From positions 1 to 41,581 of the forward strand of contig CANEZP010000022.1 in NCBI GenBank assembly GCA_947444305.1: a stretch of DNA of 41,581 nucleotides, in the 5' to 3' direction. The notes below the pieces were generated by a model. The model did no database searches. It was not told the DNA's origin and saw only the letters and a list, made by a program, of their open reading frames with translations. Of the stretch, positions 1-9,490 are shown piece after piece. The position numbers and the translations under genes are program-made. Position 1 is the first letter of the stretch; every line of letters starts with the position of its first letter. The stretch is from Pseudobdellovibrionaceae bacterium (GTDB lineage: Bacteria > Bdellovibrionota > Bdellovibrionia > Bdellovibrionales > UBA1609).

Positions 1-3
1 GTT

Positions 4-813
4 GTGAAAAGAAAAAAATCGCGCGCTAAAAATAGCCCTAAGCCCGAGCGTTTGGAAAAATTCGAAAACTATTTCGATTCTGTTTACTCTGAGCGGTGGT
101 CCAAACTTCGGGAAGCCTTGCTGGGCGAGCCCGTGCGCGAGATTCTCGCCAATCCGTTCGGCAACGGACTGCAAGACTATCGTCTCGACGCCGCTTCGCT
201 TTTGCCGGCGAAGCAAATGGACGCACGCGCCGGTGAACGCATCGCGGATTTTTGCGCCAGCCCCGGCGGTAAATCCCTCGCGATGATTTTTCATTCGAAA
301 GGCGAAGCGCATTTCAGCTGCAACGATTTATCGCCCGGGCGTATTCAAAGATTGAAAGCCGTTTTTCACGATTGCTTACCGCCGGAAATCTTTCGCCGCG
401 TGGACATCACGAAAAGCGACGCCGGCCGCTGGGGCATTCACCGTAAAGAAGAGTTCGATAAAATTTTAGTCGACGCGCCTTGCTCGGGCGAACGGCATCT
501 TCTGCAATCACCGCAAGAGCTCGGCCGATGGTCTATGAAAGGCGTTAAGGGTTTGGTCGTGCGGCAACACGCGCTGCTTTGCTCGGCGCTCGATTGTCTG
601 AAGCACGGCGGGCGCTTGGTGTATTCAACCTGCTCCGTCAACCCGATGGAAAATGACGGCGTGATTGATCGCCTCAAAGAGAGTCGTCCCGGATTGTTTC
701 GCGTCGTCGATATTAACGAAAGCATGGGCGAAGCAACGGCAAACGGTTGGATCGTCTTGCCGGACGTAGCCCCGGGCGGGCCGATCTACCTCAGCGTTCT
801 TGAAAAACTTTAG
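4..813 (+). CDS. RsmB/NSUN4-like rRNA (cytosine-5)-methyltransferase
   Basis: This gene probably encodes an S-adenosylmethionine-dependent RNA m5C methyltransferase of the NOL1/NOP2/Sun (RsmB/RsmF) family acting on rRNA in the cytoplasm. The SAM-binding motif I reads DFCASPGGKS (about residues 83-92). The two family cysteines are present in DAPCSG (C160) and STCS (C210). The DAASLLPA lead-in to motif I and the RHLL after DAPCSGE resemble NSUN4-type enzymes more than E. coli RsmB. At 269 residues it has only the catalytic core and a basic N-terminus (KRKKSRAK), without the NusB-like domain of RsmB or the PUA-like tail of RsmF. The GTG start lies three bases into the window, so no ribosome site or upstream start can be checked. 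Its TAG stop overlaps the stop of the opposing Omp85 gene. The family is secure; the target base is unknown. Confidence 0.88.
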   Translation: MKRKKSRAKNSPKPERLEKFENYFDSVYSERWSKLREALLGEPVREILANPFGNGLQDYRLDAASLLPAKQMDARAGERIADFCASPGGKSLAMIFHSKGEAHFSCNDLSPGRIQRLKAVFHDCLPPEIFRRVDITKSDAGRWGIHRKEEFDKILVDAPCSGERHLLQSPQELGRWSMKGVKGLVVRQHALLCSALDCLKHGGRLVYSTCSVNPMENDGVIDRLKESRPGLFRVVDINESMGEATANGWIVLPDVAPGGPIYLSVLEKL

Positions 814-3692
814 AAAGTACCGATCGACAAGTGAAAGCGGAATATTTTTTCGAAGGGTTTTTGATCACGCTCGGGCCGAAGTTTAAAAGCTAAGTCGAGC
901 GCTAGCGGTCCGACCGGTGTGTTGTAACGATAACCGACGCCGGCCGCGTCGCGGTAGGTGCGTTCGAAATCGAAGCCGCTGATGCGAACGCCGGCGCCGT
1001 CGTAAAACACCACGCCCCCGTGCACGTCGACGATGGGAAAACGAATTTCCGAACGGAACAAATAATATTGCGAGTTGGAATCGATCAATCTTTCGTTCCG
1101 GCGCGTGACCGCGAACTGGCGGCCGTTCTTATCGATCTGATCTTTCGGAATCCGTTCGTTCACGCTGGCCGAATCGAAACCGCGAACGGTGTAGATTCCG
1201 CCGAAGATAAAGGCGTAACTGGTCGGTACGCCGCTCCCGGGCTCATCACTCAGATTTCTTAAGTAACCACCGCGGACGGAGTTGGCCCAGACGATCTTCG
1301 TATCGGCCACACGTTTGTAATGCGTAAAGCTAGCCTCCGCCCTGAAAAACTCTACGCCGTTGGAGCTACCTAAACCAGGATTTGAATAATCAAGACTTAG
1401 ACGGGTGAGTGAGCCGCGCGTGGGCAAAAATCGGTTATCGCTGTAATCGATGTCGAGCGTAGGGCCCACGGTGGCGATTTGCAGCTCCGTACAGGCAACC
1501 TTCTGGGGATTCGGGCTTTCGTTATTTCCCAAACAACGCCCACGCCGTTCGCGCTCGCGACTTAATTCCAAACTCCAGGCTTTCCAGGTCAGCCGCGTGT
1601 GGCGGGTCAAATCACGCTCGGCTAAAAGATCAATCCGGTTAATCGTCGTGATCGGCGTAACTTCGTTAAGCTTTTGGTACTGAAAGACGCGCTCGGAACG
1701 AGTCAGGTTCACGCGGCCGCGCGTACGCGTGTCGAAAAGAAAAGGCTCGAGGTAACCGGCGGTGACTTCGCTCTCGAGAAAGTTAATCTGCGCGATGTTC
1801 TGCTTAACCTCGACGCGCCCGCTGATCGCGCGGCCGGTGCCCCACAAGTTATTGTAGGAAAGCCCGGTGAAACCGCGCAGGGTAAGATTACGTTCGTCGT
1901 TGATACCGCCCCCGAAGCGGAAGACTCCGGGGTCTCGCTCGGTGACCGAGATCACCAAGGTGCGCTCGGCGACGGTGGTATTTTCTTCCAGCGTGCGGAT
2001 GCCCGCGCGCGAGAAAAGTCCCATCTTGTTCAAACGCACGGTCGCGTCGTCGATTTTATCGGGCGTGAGGATGTCGCCCACTTTCAAATTGGCTTCTTTT
2101 AAGATGACCCGCGTTTTCGTAAACGAGTTGCCCTCGACCGCGATGGAATTGATTCGAATGCGTGGTCCTTCGTAAACCCGGTAGAGCACCCGGGCTTGCG
2201 TACCCTTTTCGTTGTACTGAATGACGTCGTCGGTTTCGTTCAGCAGACGCATCTCGAGAAAACCTTGCGTGCGGTAAAAGCTCTTCAGGCGGACCAACGA
2301 AGCTTCGAAGTCGTTCAATTTTAAAGGCGTGTTGGTTTCGAGCTGAGTAACCTTCGCCAACTCAAAGCTCGAAAAGAAGCGATTGCCTTCGAAGTCGATC
2401 GAGCGAATTTGTGTCTGGGAACCTTCTTCAAGCAGCAAAAAGATAGTGGCGGCGTCTTTCTTGTCGCTGTATTCCACCCGCGATGATAGCGCACGCGCAC
2501 GCAGAAATCCTTGGTTGCGCAGTTCGGTCACTAAGTTCTTAAAGCCGTTTTCGAGATCGGACCGGTTGTAGTACCCTTTGCCGACGAGGGTGGAGCTGTT
2601 ATGGCGAATGAAGTCTTCGTAATATTTTGAGCGCCGTGAAATGCGGCCCGACACTTCGATCTTGTTGATCTTTACCCGCCGGTTTTCGTTGATCGTGTAA
2701 TAGACGCGCTTCAAAAACGTGTTCGCCGGATTCATGACCTTCGTGTCGATCTGAATGTTCGGAAAACCTTTCGCCAGGTACGCCCGGCGTAATCGTTCGG
2801 CGCCTTCGCCGGCGGGATCCACGTTCTTACGCTCGCGGTTAGACATATCGAGCGCGCGGTTCAAATCGGTGAGCGTAAGTTTGCCGCCGGTCGGCGGGGC
2901 GGGGTCTTTGGTATCGAACGTGGGGCCGTTGAAGTAAAACTCCCACCGGTAAGGGTCGCGTACTTCGATCTGAATGTAAGCTTCCGTTTTCGCATCGTTG
3001 TACTTTGCTTCCGGCGCTTGGACGTCGGTGGCGAGGTAACGATTGTCGGTGAGAAAAGCGTCGATATCGGTTACGAGCTTCTGCCCGCGCTCGGTAGTCA
3101 ACGGACGGTTGAGCACTCGCCGGAAGCGCCTGTTCAGCTTTCCGCGTAGATCCGCGTTCGGCGTTTCGAAGTAGAGACCTTTGATCCGGCAGACGGCGCC
3201 TTCTTGGATGTCGATGTTCAAAAGGATGTTCTGGTTCTCGGTCTTATTGAACGACAGTTCGACCACGGCGTTAAAGTAGCCTCGCTCGCCGTAGAGATTT
3301 TTTATCTTTTCGGCGGCCGCGACGGCTTTTTTGCGGTCGAAGCGGTCACCGTTTTTGATCTCCATGGCTTCACGCAAGTCACTTGGTTCAAGCTCAGAGA
3401 CGCCGTTAAACACCACGTCTTCGATCAAACGCAATGGTTTGCCGGTGATCTCAATTTGGCCGCCGGCTTTGCGTTCGACGAATATGTTTTCGAAAGTGCC
3501 CTGGTTCATCAAGACGCGAATCGCTTCGTCGAGCAAAGCGTACTCGGGGGTGCCGGTCACGAACAGCGCGGGTAAATCTTTGCGGAGGCGGGCCTCGTCG
3601 GCGGGAGTAATGTTACGGAAAGTGACGGCCGCGGCGGGGAGCGCGAAAAAAACCAGGGCGAAGAGTAATAAAATTCTTGAACGCCCGATCAC
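810..3692 (-). CDS. tamA: Omp85-family outer-membrane assembly protein (TamA/BamA-like)
   Basis: This is an outer-membrane beta-barrel assembly protein. It has an N-terminal signal peptide (hydrophobic run ending PAAAV near residue 23), then several POTRA-like repeats across about residues 25-560 (for example the segments containing VVFNGVSELEPSDL, INKIEVSGRISRRS, IRSIDFEGNRFFS and INSIAVEGNSFTK), and a C-terminal Omp85 barrel rich in alternating strands that ends with FRFHLSIGTF, a typical terminal aromatic strand. At 960 residues it is longer than E. coli TamA or BamA, mostly through extra POTRA repeats. The GTG start overlaps the TGA stop of tamB (GTGA), so the two are translationally coupled. 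Adjacency to tamB favours TamA, but in many diderms without a separate TamA the tamB neighbour is BamA, so the choice is inferred. The stop overlaps that of the methyltransferase tail to tail. Confidence 0.88.
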   Translation of the reverse strand: MIGRSRILLLFALVFFALPAAAVTFRNITPADEARLRKDLPALFVTGTPEYALLDEAIRVLMNQGTFENIFVERKAGGQIEITGKPLRLIEDVVFNGVSELEPSDLREAMEIKNGDRFDRKKAVAAAEKIKNLYGERGYFNAVVELSFNKTENQNILLNIDIQEGAVCRIKGLYFETPNADLRGKLNRRFRRVLNRPLTTERGQKLVTDIDAFLTDNRYLATDVQAPEAKYNDAKTEAYIQIEVRDPYRWEFYFNGPTFDTKDPAPPTGGKLTLTDLNRALDMSNRERKNVDPAGEGAERLRRAYLAKGFPNIQIDTKVMNPANTFLKRVYYTINENRRVKINKIEVSGRISRRSKYYEDFIRHNSSTLVGKGYYNRSDLENGFKNLVTELRNQGFLRARALSSRVEYSDKKDAATIFLLLEEGSQTQIRSIDFEGNRFFSSFELAKVTQLETNTPLKLNDFEASLVRLKSFYRTQGFLEMRLLNETDDVIQYNEKGTQARVLYRVYEGPRIRINSIAVEGNSFTKTRVILKEANLKVGDILTPDKIDDATVRLNKMGLFSRAGIRTLEENTTVAERTLVISVTERDPGVFRFGGGINDERNLTLRGFTGLSYNNLWGTGRAISGRVEVKQNIAQINFLESEVTAGYLEPFLFDTRTRGRVNLTRSERVFQYQKLNEVTPITTINRIDLLAERDLTRHTRLTWKAWSLELSRERERRGRCLGNNESPNPQKVACTELQIATVGPTLDIDYSDNRFLPTRGSLTRLSLDYSNPGLGSSNGVEFFRAEASFTHYKRVADTKIVWANSVRGGYLRNLSDEPGSGVPTSYAFIFGGIYTVRGFDSASVNERIPKDQIDKNGRQFAVTRRNERLIDSNSQYYLFRSEIRFPIVDVHGGVVFYDGAGVRISGFDFERTYRDAAGVGYRYNTPVGPLALDLAFKLRPERDQKPFEKIFRFHLSIGTF

Positions 3693-6600
3693 TTAAATTG
3701 CACCTTATATTCCAGATCCAAGCCGAAGACGTTCTGCACTTCGGTGGTTTCGATATTTCGTTCTTTGCCGTCCCACGATCCGATGACCGAGACGTTTTTG
3801 TTCATCTTATACTCAAGCCGAACGTTGTTGGTAGGATTCGCTTGCAGCGTGCTGCTCGCCGAGGCGCCGAACTTCGGCGTCCATTGCTTCGAGAGCGTGA
3901 CTTTAGGTCTCGAAGCGTTATCCGGCGTGGGTTGCGAGGAGGAGACTTTTAGGTCTACGCCGAGTGAATCCTTCAAGCGGCGACCGCCGGCCTTTTGCAG
4001 GATCGCCGCGCCGACCGCGGAAGACGTGTTGCTAGCCTGTTGTTCGCTGGTGCTGGTGTCGAGCCCCGTTCCCGTCACGCCGAGCGCGAGCAGCGAAACG
4101 ATTTCGCGCTGACTTAGCGGCGGTTGCGAACTCAGCGCGATTTGCGGCGGCTTCGCACGGCCCTGCACCAGAAGGGCGACGTCGTATTGATGTTCGGTGT
4201 TCCGTTGTTGCTCGTCTTGAACGTTTTCGGTCACGCGGGTCGTCGCGGTCAGGTAGAGCTTCGGGTTATCGGGCGGCATCTTGTCGTACTCGACGTAGCC
4301 GCTGGTGATTTCGAACGGCGTATCGCGAAAGAAAACTTTGCCGCCGACCTGGGGGGTGAGCGTGCCGTCCAAGATTAAACGCTCCGGCACGCCGGAAGCT
4401 TTGACCTGACCGCTGACCTGCGCTTGCACCAGCGAATTGTTTACGAGCACCGGGTTTTTGAGATTCACGTCGACCAAAAAAGTAAAAGGATGGAACAATT
4501 CCTGATTCAGAAATTTCGGCAGGTACGCGCTCGCTTTAACACTTTGCTCGCTCGAGACGGGATCGCCGAACTCATAAATGATTTCGCCGCCGCCGACTTG
4601 GTAATTGATGTCCAACACGTAGGGAAATTGCGGGCCGCGGATCGCGACCGTGCCCGAACCGCGCGTACGGAAACCTTCGGGCACGTTCAGCTTCACGTCC
4701 GAAAAAGTACCTTTGATATCGACCGGGCGATTTTCGCCGGCGAAGGTGATCTTACCGTCGGCGGCGAGTTTACCGCCCGCAAGATCGGCCCGCACGGTGT
4801 TGAGCAAAATTTGATTGTCGTTGAAAAGGACATCGGCGCGAACGTTCGAGAAAGGGTGGTAGAACTCGGTGAACTTCGCGTAGCCACGCTCAATGTAAGC
4901 CGAACCGCTGACGGTCGGCTTCATCATCGTTCCGCCGAAGTCCATCGATAGGGAAGCGTAACCGCGAAGATCCGCGATGAAGGGCGTGAACAGGCCGAGC
5001 AACGACAAATCGACCTTGCCGTTGACGGAAGCGTTCAGCGCATCTTTGCGTAAGTTCACTAAATCTAATTTCAAGTAACTGTCGCCCGACGAGATGGCGA
5101 AATTGTCGGAGTTGAAAACGCCGCCGCGTACGTTCATCAGCATCGGTTTCTCGGCGGCCATTTGCTTGCCGCCTTTTCGAATCATGAACTCGTCGACCTT
5201 CACCTGACCGCTCGAATTCCAAAAACCGCCGGTCGGGGCTTGCAGCGCGATTTCGCCGCTAACTAAGGTGTTGAAATCAAGCTGGCGGGCAGACTTCGAA
5301 ACCAACGAGAAAGCGGTAGTAAAATCCCACTTTTTCGCTTTGAGGTTGAACGCGAACGGGGCCTGTTCGTCGTAGGGGAGGACGAAGTCGGTCAATAACG
5401 TCGTGCCTAGGAATTGCCCCGAGCCTTCCATGCGATCGCTTAGGAAGTTCAATTTATAAACCGAATCCTCGGCCGGTTGGTCGCCTAAAACGACGCGCGA
5501 GAGACGGCCGTTCAGTTCAATGCGCGGCTTCGGCAATTGTCCCTTGATCAGGACGGTCATATCGCTAAGACCTTGGATATCTAAGCCGAGCGCCAATACG
5601 TTTTCGGATTGCTCGAGCCGGAGAGCGCGCGCGACGACCACGGTATCGATCATACCTTCGGGGGTGATCTGGCCTTTCAATTCGGCGGCGCCGGAAGATT
5701 TCGTTAAGTGGATCCGCTCACTTTGTACCAAGCCGTCGACCGAGCGGACGTTAAAAACCAATTCGTCGAAAGTTTCCTTCGCGATCTCTCCGCGAAAAAA
5801 GCTCGACTGCATCGTGTAGCTCATTTTGCGGAAGGCGAAGGGTCCCGACGCCTCGATCTTACCGGTGCCCGTTCCGTTGGTCGCGAAGGGCAGTTGAACT
5901 TTACGCTGGAACATCGATTGAATATCACGCAAGTCGATAAAGGGAATGTCGGCCTTTACCGCGAGGGTCGCCGCCCGCAGATCGATCAGCATATTCCCGT
6001 TGAAGCGGCTGACTTGATATTGACCCTGAACGTTATCGAAACGAAGTTGGCCGGCTTTGTAGCCGACCTTCGCGCCTAGTGCGCCGAGCGGGTAATCTTC
6101 CAGCCAAAAATCTTTGGCGTCGACGTTCATCGCGATGGTTGCATAACTACCGTTGCCGGTCGTCGACCCGATGATATTGGCCTGACCTTCAAACTTAAGA
6201 TTAGCTAAGTTTTTAACGTCGGCAAAATCGACATTGTCGCCGTTGTAATTGATCTTGAAACCGGTTTCGTAATTGATGACCCCGTTACTCGAACCCTTTG
6301 AGTTTTTGCCGACTTGCAAATCGGCTTTGTACTCGACCTCTTGCGCGTTGATCTTCACTTGGCCTTGGGACCGCAGGTCTAAAACTTCGATGATCGTGCT
6401 TTTCTTCGGCGCGCCCGAGTGAACCCATGCGCGCGGCGATTTTATTTTGGCATCGCACTTCACTTCGAGCGGTTCTTTGAGTGTGCCTTCGCAAGTAGCA
6501 TCGCCGCTCACCGCCAAGAAGACGGGGACTTCTTTTTTAAAGCCAAGATTTTTTAAAAATTGGCCGAGCTCGGCGTTCGTCACCGATAGATTCGTGCTGA

Positions 6601-7669
6601 AGGCCGGTTTAGGCTCAAGCTGGAGTTTCAGCTTCTCGAGCCGTGCTTTGCCCGATGAGTTTTGCAACTCGAGTAAGTCGGACGTGACGGTCTTTAAATC
6701 GGAACTGAGGTGCCCCTTGATTCCGCCGACGACGTATTTAGAAATCATGACGTCTTGGGTGTTGAGATCGACGTTGAACAAGTAACCTTTATCTTTTCTC
6801 AACTCGATGCCGAGGTCGAATTCGGTATTGCCGGACAACGCCGGTAATTTCGGCGCGAGGAAAAAAATCTTTTCCCAAGTGTTGAGGTCGGCCAATTCGA
6901 ATTTCGCGCGGGCGTCGAACGCACCGTTGTCGAACCGGCCTACCGAAAAATCACCGTTGAAACGGCCCGAGGCGACCACGTAGCTGTCGTCGGCTTTCAG
7001 TTTAAACGCCGACACTTGCGCTTCCTGCGCTTCGAATAAGGCCCTGAGTTCAAGCTGTACATTCAGCGGGGCAACGGGCCCGCTGGGCTTTACGAGTACG
7101 CGCGGGGCCTGCATTTCTACGAACAAAGATTGATACCTGTTCTCGACCGCAAGATTTAGATCCGCGACGCGAAAGACGACGTTTTGCGGATCGAGCCGGC
7201 CTTGGATCTGCACGCGCTCTAAGATAATCTCATCGATCGGGAGTTTGTAGATCTGCTCAAAATCAAGTTTGAAGCTGCGCGGCCCTTTGCTCTCGAAAAG
7301 ATCCGGTTTCAAAAAAACATTGAGTTCGGAGTCGCGAATAAAAACCTGGCTTAAACGCACTTCGCCGCGCAATAGGGGAAGGATCGCCAGTCGCGCGCCG
7401 GCTTCTTTCAACCGGGCGGGGGCGATGTACCGGTTGAGCGGCGCCTGCGCCAATAAGCGCACGTCCTCGAGCACGATACCGAGCGGTATCAAATGGAAGT
7501 TCAATTTGCGCGCGAAGATGCGCACCGGGGAATGGGTATCGCTCAAACGCTCAACTTCGACGAGCAGGAACGATTCGATTTTGGGCAGATGATAATTGTA
7601 ACTGAAACCCAGCAGGAAGCTAAAGCCGGCGAGCAACGATAAGCGTAAGGCCAGCTTCCGTTTGATCAT
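3689..7669 (-). CDS. tamB: Translocation and assembly module protein TamB (AsmA/DUF490 family)
   Basis: This is a very large periplasm-spanning protein of the TamB family, which works with an Omp85 partner and bridges the two membranes, probably as a lipid or outer-membrane-protein transport groove. It has a single N-terminal membrane anchor (about residues 5-23, LRLSLLAGFSFLLGFSY) and then more than 1,200 residues of repetitive beta-strand sequence. The C-terminal DUF490 region includes GGKVFFRDTPFEITSGYVEYD and LSQREIVSLLALGVTG, both hallmark TamB stretches. I chose the ATG at 7669 because it overlaps the TGA of the upstream TPR gene as ATGA; an in-frame ATG eight codons earlier (7693) would lie inside that gene. 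The 3' end overlaps the Omp85 start. Its length (1,326 aa) is close to E. coli TamB (about 1,259). The assignment is strong. Confidence 0.92.
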   Translation of the reverse strand: MIKRKLALRLSLLAGFSFLLGFSYNYHLPKIESFLLVEVERLSDTHSPVRIFARKLNFHLIPLGIVLEDVRLLAQAPLNRYIAPARLKEAGARLAILPLLRGEVRLSQVFIRDSELNVFLKPDLFESKGPRSFKLDFEQIYKLPIDEIILERVQIQGRLDPQNVVFRVADLNLAVENRYQSLFVEMQAPRVLVKPSGPVAPLNVQLELRALFEAQEAQVSAFKLKADDSYVVASGRFNGDFSVGRFDNGAFDARAKFELADLNTWEKIFFLAPKLPALSGNTEFDLGIELRKDKGYLFNVDLNTQDVMISKYVVGGIKGHLSSDLKTVTSDLLELQNSSGKARLEKLKLQLEPKPAFSTNLSVTNAELGQFLKNLGFKKEVPVFLAVSGDATCEGTLKEPLEVKCDAKIKSPRAWVHSGAPKKSTIIEVLDLRSQGQVKINAQEVEYKADLQVGKNSKGSSNGVINYETGFKINYNGDNVDFADVKNLANLKFEGQANIIGSTTGNGSYATIAMNVDAKDFWLEDYPLGALGAKVGYKAGQLRFDNVQGQYQVSRFNGNMLIDLRAATLAVKADIPFIDLRDIQSMFQRKVQLPFATNGTGTGKIEASGPFAFRKMSYTMQSSFFRGEIAKETFDELVFNVRSVDGLVQSERIHLTKSSGAAELKGQITPEGMIDTVVVARALRLEQSENVLALGLDIQGLSDMTVLIKGQLPKPRIELNGRLSRVVLGDQPAEDSVYKLNFLSDRMEGSGQFLGTTLLTDFVLPYDEQAPFAFNLKAKKWDFTTAFSLVSKSARQLDFNTLVSGEIALQAPTGGFWNSSGQVKVDEFMIRKGGKQMAAEKPMLMNVRGGVFNSDNFAISSGDSYLKLDLVNLRKDALNASVNGKVDLSLLGLFTPFIADLRGYASLSMDFGGTMMKPTVSGSAYIERGYAKFTEFYHPFSNVRADVLFNDNQILLNTVRADLAGGKLAADGKITFAGENRPVDIKGTFSDVKLNVPEGFRTRGSGTVAIRGPQFPYVLDINYQVGGGEIIYEFGDPVSSEQSVKASAYLPKFLNQELFHPFTFLVDVNLKNPVLVNNSLVQAQVSGQVKASGVPERLILDGTLTPQVGGKVFFRDTPFEITSGYVEYDKMPPDNPKLYLTATTRVTENVQDEQQRNTEHQYDVALLVQGRAKPPQIALSSQPPLSQREIVSLLALGVTGTGLDTSTSEQQASNTSSAVGAAILQKAGGRRLKDSLGVDLKVSSSQPTPDNASRPKVTLSKQWTPKFGASASSTLQANPTNNVRLEYKMNKNVSVIGSWDGKERNIETTEVQNVFGLDLEYKVQFK

Positions 7670-8721
7670 TCCCAGCTTACTCCCGCGGTCCATTCCAAGA
7701 TCAGCGCGTGCGCCGACCGGTAATTAGAACGCACGCGGACGATCGATTGCATAATCTCTAGCGCCGTCGAATGCTGGCCGAGCTCGTGCAAACATTGCGC
7801 GCGTAAATACGAAACCGCGAAAGTGCTTTCCGGATCTTCGATGTATTTCACTTCTAAAACGTTCAACCATTCGAGAGCTTCCACAAAGTGGCGGGCGCCG
7901 GTCAAGAATTCAGCCTTCAGCCAATCGTTGGAAGCGTTCGGGGGCGACCAGGCGAGAATGTCGGCGGCGCGGGCGGGGTCTTCGATGAACCAAAAAGCGA
8001 TGGCGAGGTCCGTCGCGATGTTGCGGTTCTGAAGGATCAGCTTTTCACCCTCGGTCATGAAGGTCCTTAACATTTCATCGTCGGCGCCGCTCGGGGCGGT
8101 GCGGGTGCGATCGAATCTCTCGTCACCGAGCTGGGCGATGTGCGTGCTCAAGACGTTGCGTGCCCACTCTTCGTCGTATTCAAGTTTGATTTTTTGCAGG
8201 TCGGGATCGTCGGGGTAAAGTTCGACCATCCGTTGCAACACGCGACCGGCTTGTTCGGCCATGCGCTGGTTTTTAAGGAACTCGAACTTGTCGATCATGT
8301 TGGACTTAAACTGCTTTTGCTCTTTGACCTTCGCTTCGAGAAGTTCGTTGCGGATACCGGGAAAACGTTTGTCCCACTTGTCCCAATCACGGCTCGCGAA
8401 CAGATCTTCGAAGGCGCCTTGTTTTTTCAAACCCTTAAGTACCGACTCGATCACGGCGCTTTTCGGTTGAATGAGGGCCGCGGCGGCTAAATTAATGAGC
8501 ATGTCGTAGGGAATGCGTTCTTTCGCGTCGAGGGCTTCTTTTACCGCCGCCATCAAAGTGGCGTGGCGGTGAGTATTGAAAAGATATGCGAAGAAGGGGC
8601 GTTTCTCGTCCCACTCGAGGTGCGGGCTGGTCAACGCCGCGATGATTTTGGTCACGGTCGCCTGCGGGGAAAGCTTCCGCTTTAGAAGGCTGCGTAATTC
8701 GAGTTCGTTGATCGATTCCAA
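7666..8721 (-). CDS. TPR-like protein of unknown function, upstream of tamB
   Basis: I do not recognise a named family. The product is a soluble, mainly helical protein with degenerate tetratricopeptide-like helices, for example around AEQAGRVLQRMVELYPDDPD and near the C-terminus (SYLRAQCLHELGQHSTALEIMQ). There is no signal peptide or membrane span, so it is probably cytoplasmic. The frame is open from a TTG at 8781, but the first 20 codons there are proline/glycine-rich, unlike the rest, and contain a CCTCC-AGCG-GGAGG hairpin. A TTG at 8721 preceded by GGCGGGA looks a better start, though this is uncertain. Its TGA overlaps the tamB ATG as ATGA, so it is probably co-translated with tamB and the Omp85 gene. 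A role in that system is inference from position only. Confidence 0.72.
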   Translation of the reverse strand: MESINELELRSLLKRKLSPQATVTKIIAALTSPHLEWDEKRPFFAYLFNTHRHATLMAAVKEALDAKERIPYDMLINLAAAALIQPKSAVIESVLKGLKKQGAFEDLFASRDWDKWDKRFPGIRNELLEAKVKEQKQFKSNMIDKFEFLKNQRMAEQAGRVLQRMVELYPDDPDLQKIKLEYDEEWARNVLSTHIAQLGDERFDRTRTAPSGADDEMLRTFMTEGEKLILQNRNIATDLAIAFWFIEDPARAADILAWSPPNASNDWLKAEFLTGARHFVEALEWLNVLEVKYIEDPESTFAVSYLRAQCLHELGQHSTALEIMQSIVRVRSNYRSAHALILEWTAGVSWE

Positions 8722-8815
8722 ATGATTATATCCCGCCGCATTAAGACGCAAACCTCCAGCGGGAGGACAGCGGTCTTCCAATTTTCTATCTTTATATTGT
8801 GATACATTATTTAGC

Positions 8816-8831
8816 CAGGCCGCGAGGCCTG
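8816..8831. other. Short hairpin between efp and the TPR gene
   Basis: CAGGCC and GGCCTG form a 6-bp stem around a GCGA loop (TCGC on the minus strand). It sits 33 bases after the efp stop in the direction of minus-strand transcription. No long T-run follows, so it is at best a weak terminator or a processing site. Confidence 0.35.
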
Positions 8832-8863
8832 ACCTGATGCGCCAACGCCGCGGAAAGCGTCAC

Positions 8864-9430
8864 TTATTTGTAGCTGATGCGCTCGACGTAAGCCCCGTCC
8901 TCGGTGCTGATTTTTAGAACATCACCTTCACCGATGTGGAGCGGGACCTGGGCGACGTAGCCGGTCTCCATCGTAGCGGCTTTGTAGGTGTTGGTTACCG
9001 TATTGCCCTTGTGGCCGGGATCCGTTTGCACAACTTTGAGCGCGACCGATTTCGGCATTTCGACGCCGACGGCGCGGTCGTTGAAGAAGCAAACGCTGAC
9101 GACCAAATTTTCCGTCAAATAATTGGCGGAGTCGCCGAGCAGTTCAGCGCTGAGCGAGACCTGTTCGTAAGAAGTTTGATCCATGAAATTGAAGCCGCCC
9201 TCGTCTTTGTAGAGGAAGCCCATGTCTTTGTAGGCGACGTCGGGAACACCGAATTTTTCACCCGACTTGAACGTACGCTCAAGGTTTGCGCCGGTGATGA
9301 GCTGCTTTAGTTTCGTGCGCGTGAACTGATTGCCTTTACCCGGCTTCACGTGCTGGAAATCGACCACGTTGTAGGGTTGGCCATCGATCAAAACTTTTAA
9401 GCCTTTTTTGAATTCGCTTAGATCAATCAT
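8864..9430 (-). CDS. efp: Translation elongation factor P
   Basis: EF-P binds ribosomes stalled at polyproline and stimulates peptide-bond formation. The 188-residue length and three-domain layout match the family: an N-terminal KOW-like domain (about 1-65), a central OB domain (66-128) and a C-terminal OB domain (129-188). The tip loop reads KPGKGNQF, so K32 corresponds to the lysine that EpmA/EpmB beta-lysylate in E. coli. This suggests the lysine-type modification route rather than the arginine-rhamnose type, but no epm gene is in the window. The start is an ATG with an AAGGA ribosome site eight bases upstream, partly buried in a leader hairpin (see the regulatory entry). It lies between two TPR genes on the same strand; the gap to the next gene downstream is about 80-140 bases. 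Confidence 0.97.
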   Translation of the reverse strand: MIDLSEFKKGLKVLIDGQPYNVVDFQHVKPGKGNQFTRTKLKQLITGANLERTFKSGEKFGVPDVAYKDMGFLYKDEGGFNFMDQTSYEQVSLSAELLGDSANYLTENLVVSVCFFNDRAVGVEMPKSVALKVVQTDPGHKGNTVTNTYKAATMETGYVAQVPLHIGEGDVLKISTEDGAYVERISYK

Positions 9431-9437
9431 TACGGTC

Positions 9438-9459
9438 CTTGAGTTTAGTGAAACTCAAG
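9438..9459 (-). promoter_or_regulatory. efp leader hairpin covering the ribosome-binding site
   Basis: A perfect 9-bp stem (CTTGAGTTT / AAACTCAAG) with a 4-base loop ends seven bases before the efp start codon. On the transcript the 3' arm runs into CTCAAGGACC, so the presumed Shine-Dalgarno AAGGA is partly paired. This could tune efp translation. It is not followed by a T-run, so it is not a terminator for the upstream TPR gene. Confidence 0.5.
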
Positions 9460-9490
9460 ATTTAATAGAATCTGCGGACGATGTAAATCT

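Noticed and set aside
4424-4951. Plus-strand open frame of 175 codons inside tamB
   Set aside because: It is antisense to a well-conserved gene, lacks recognisable domains, and is one of many such frames expected in GC-rich coding DNA.
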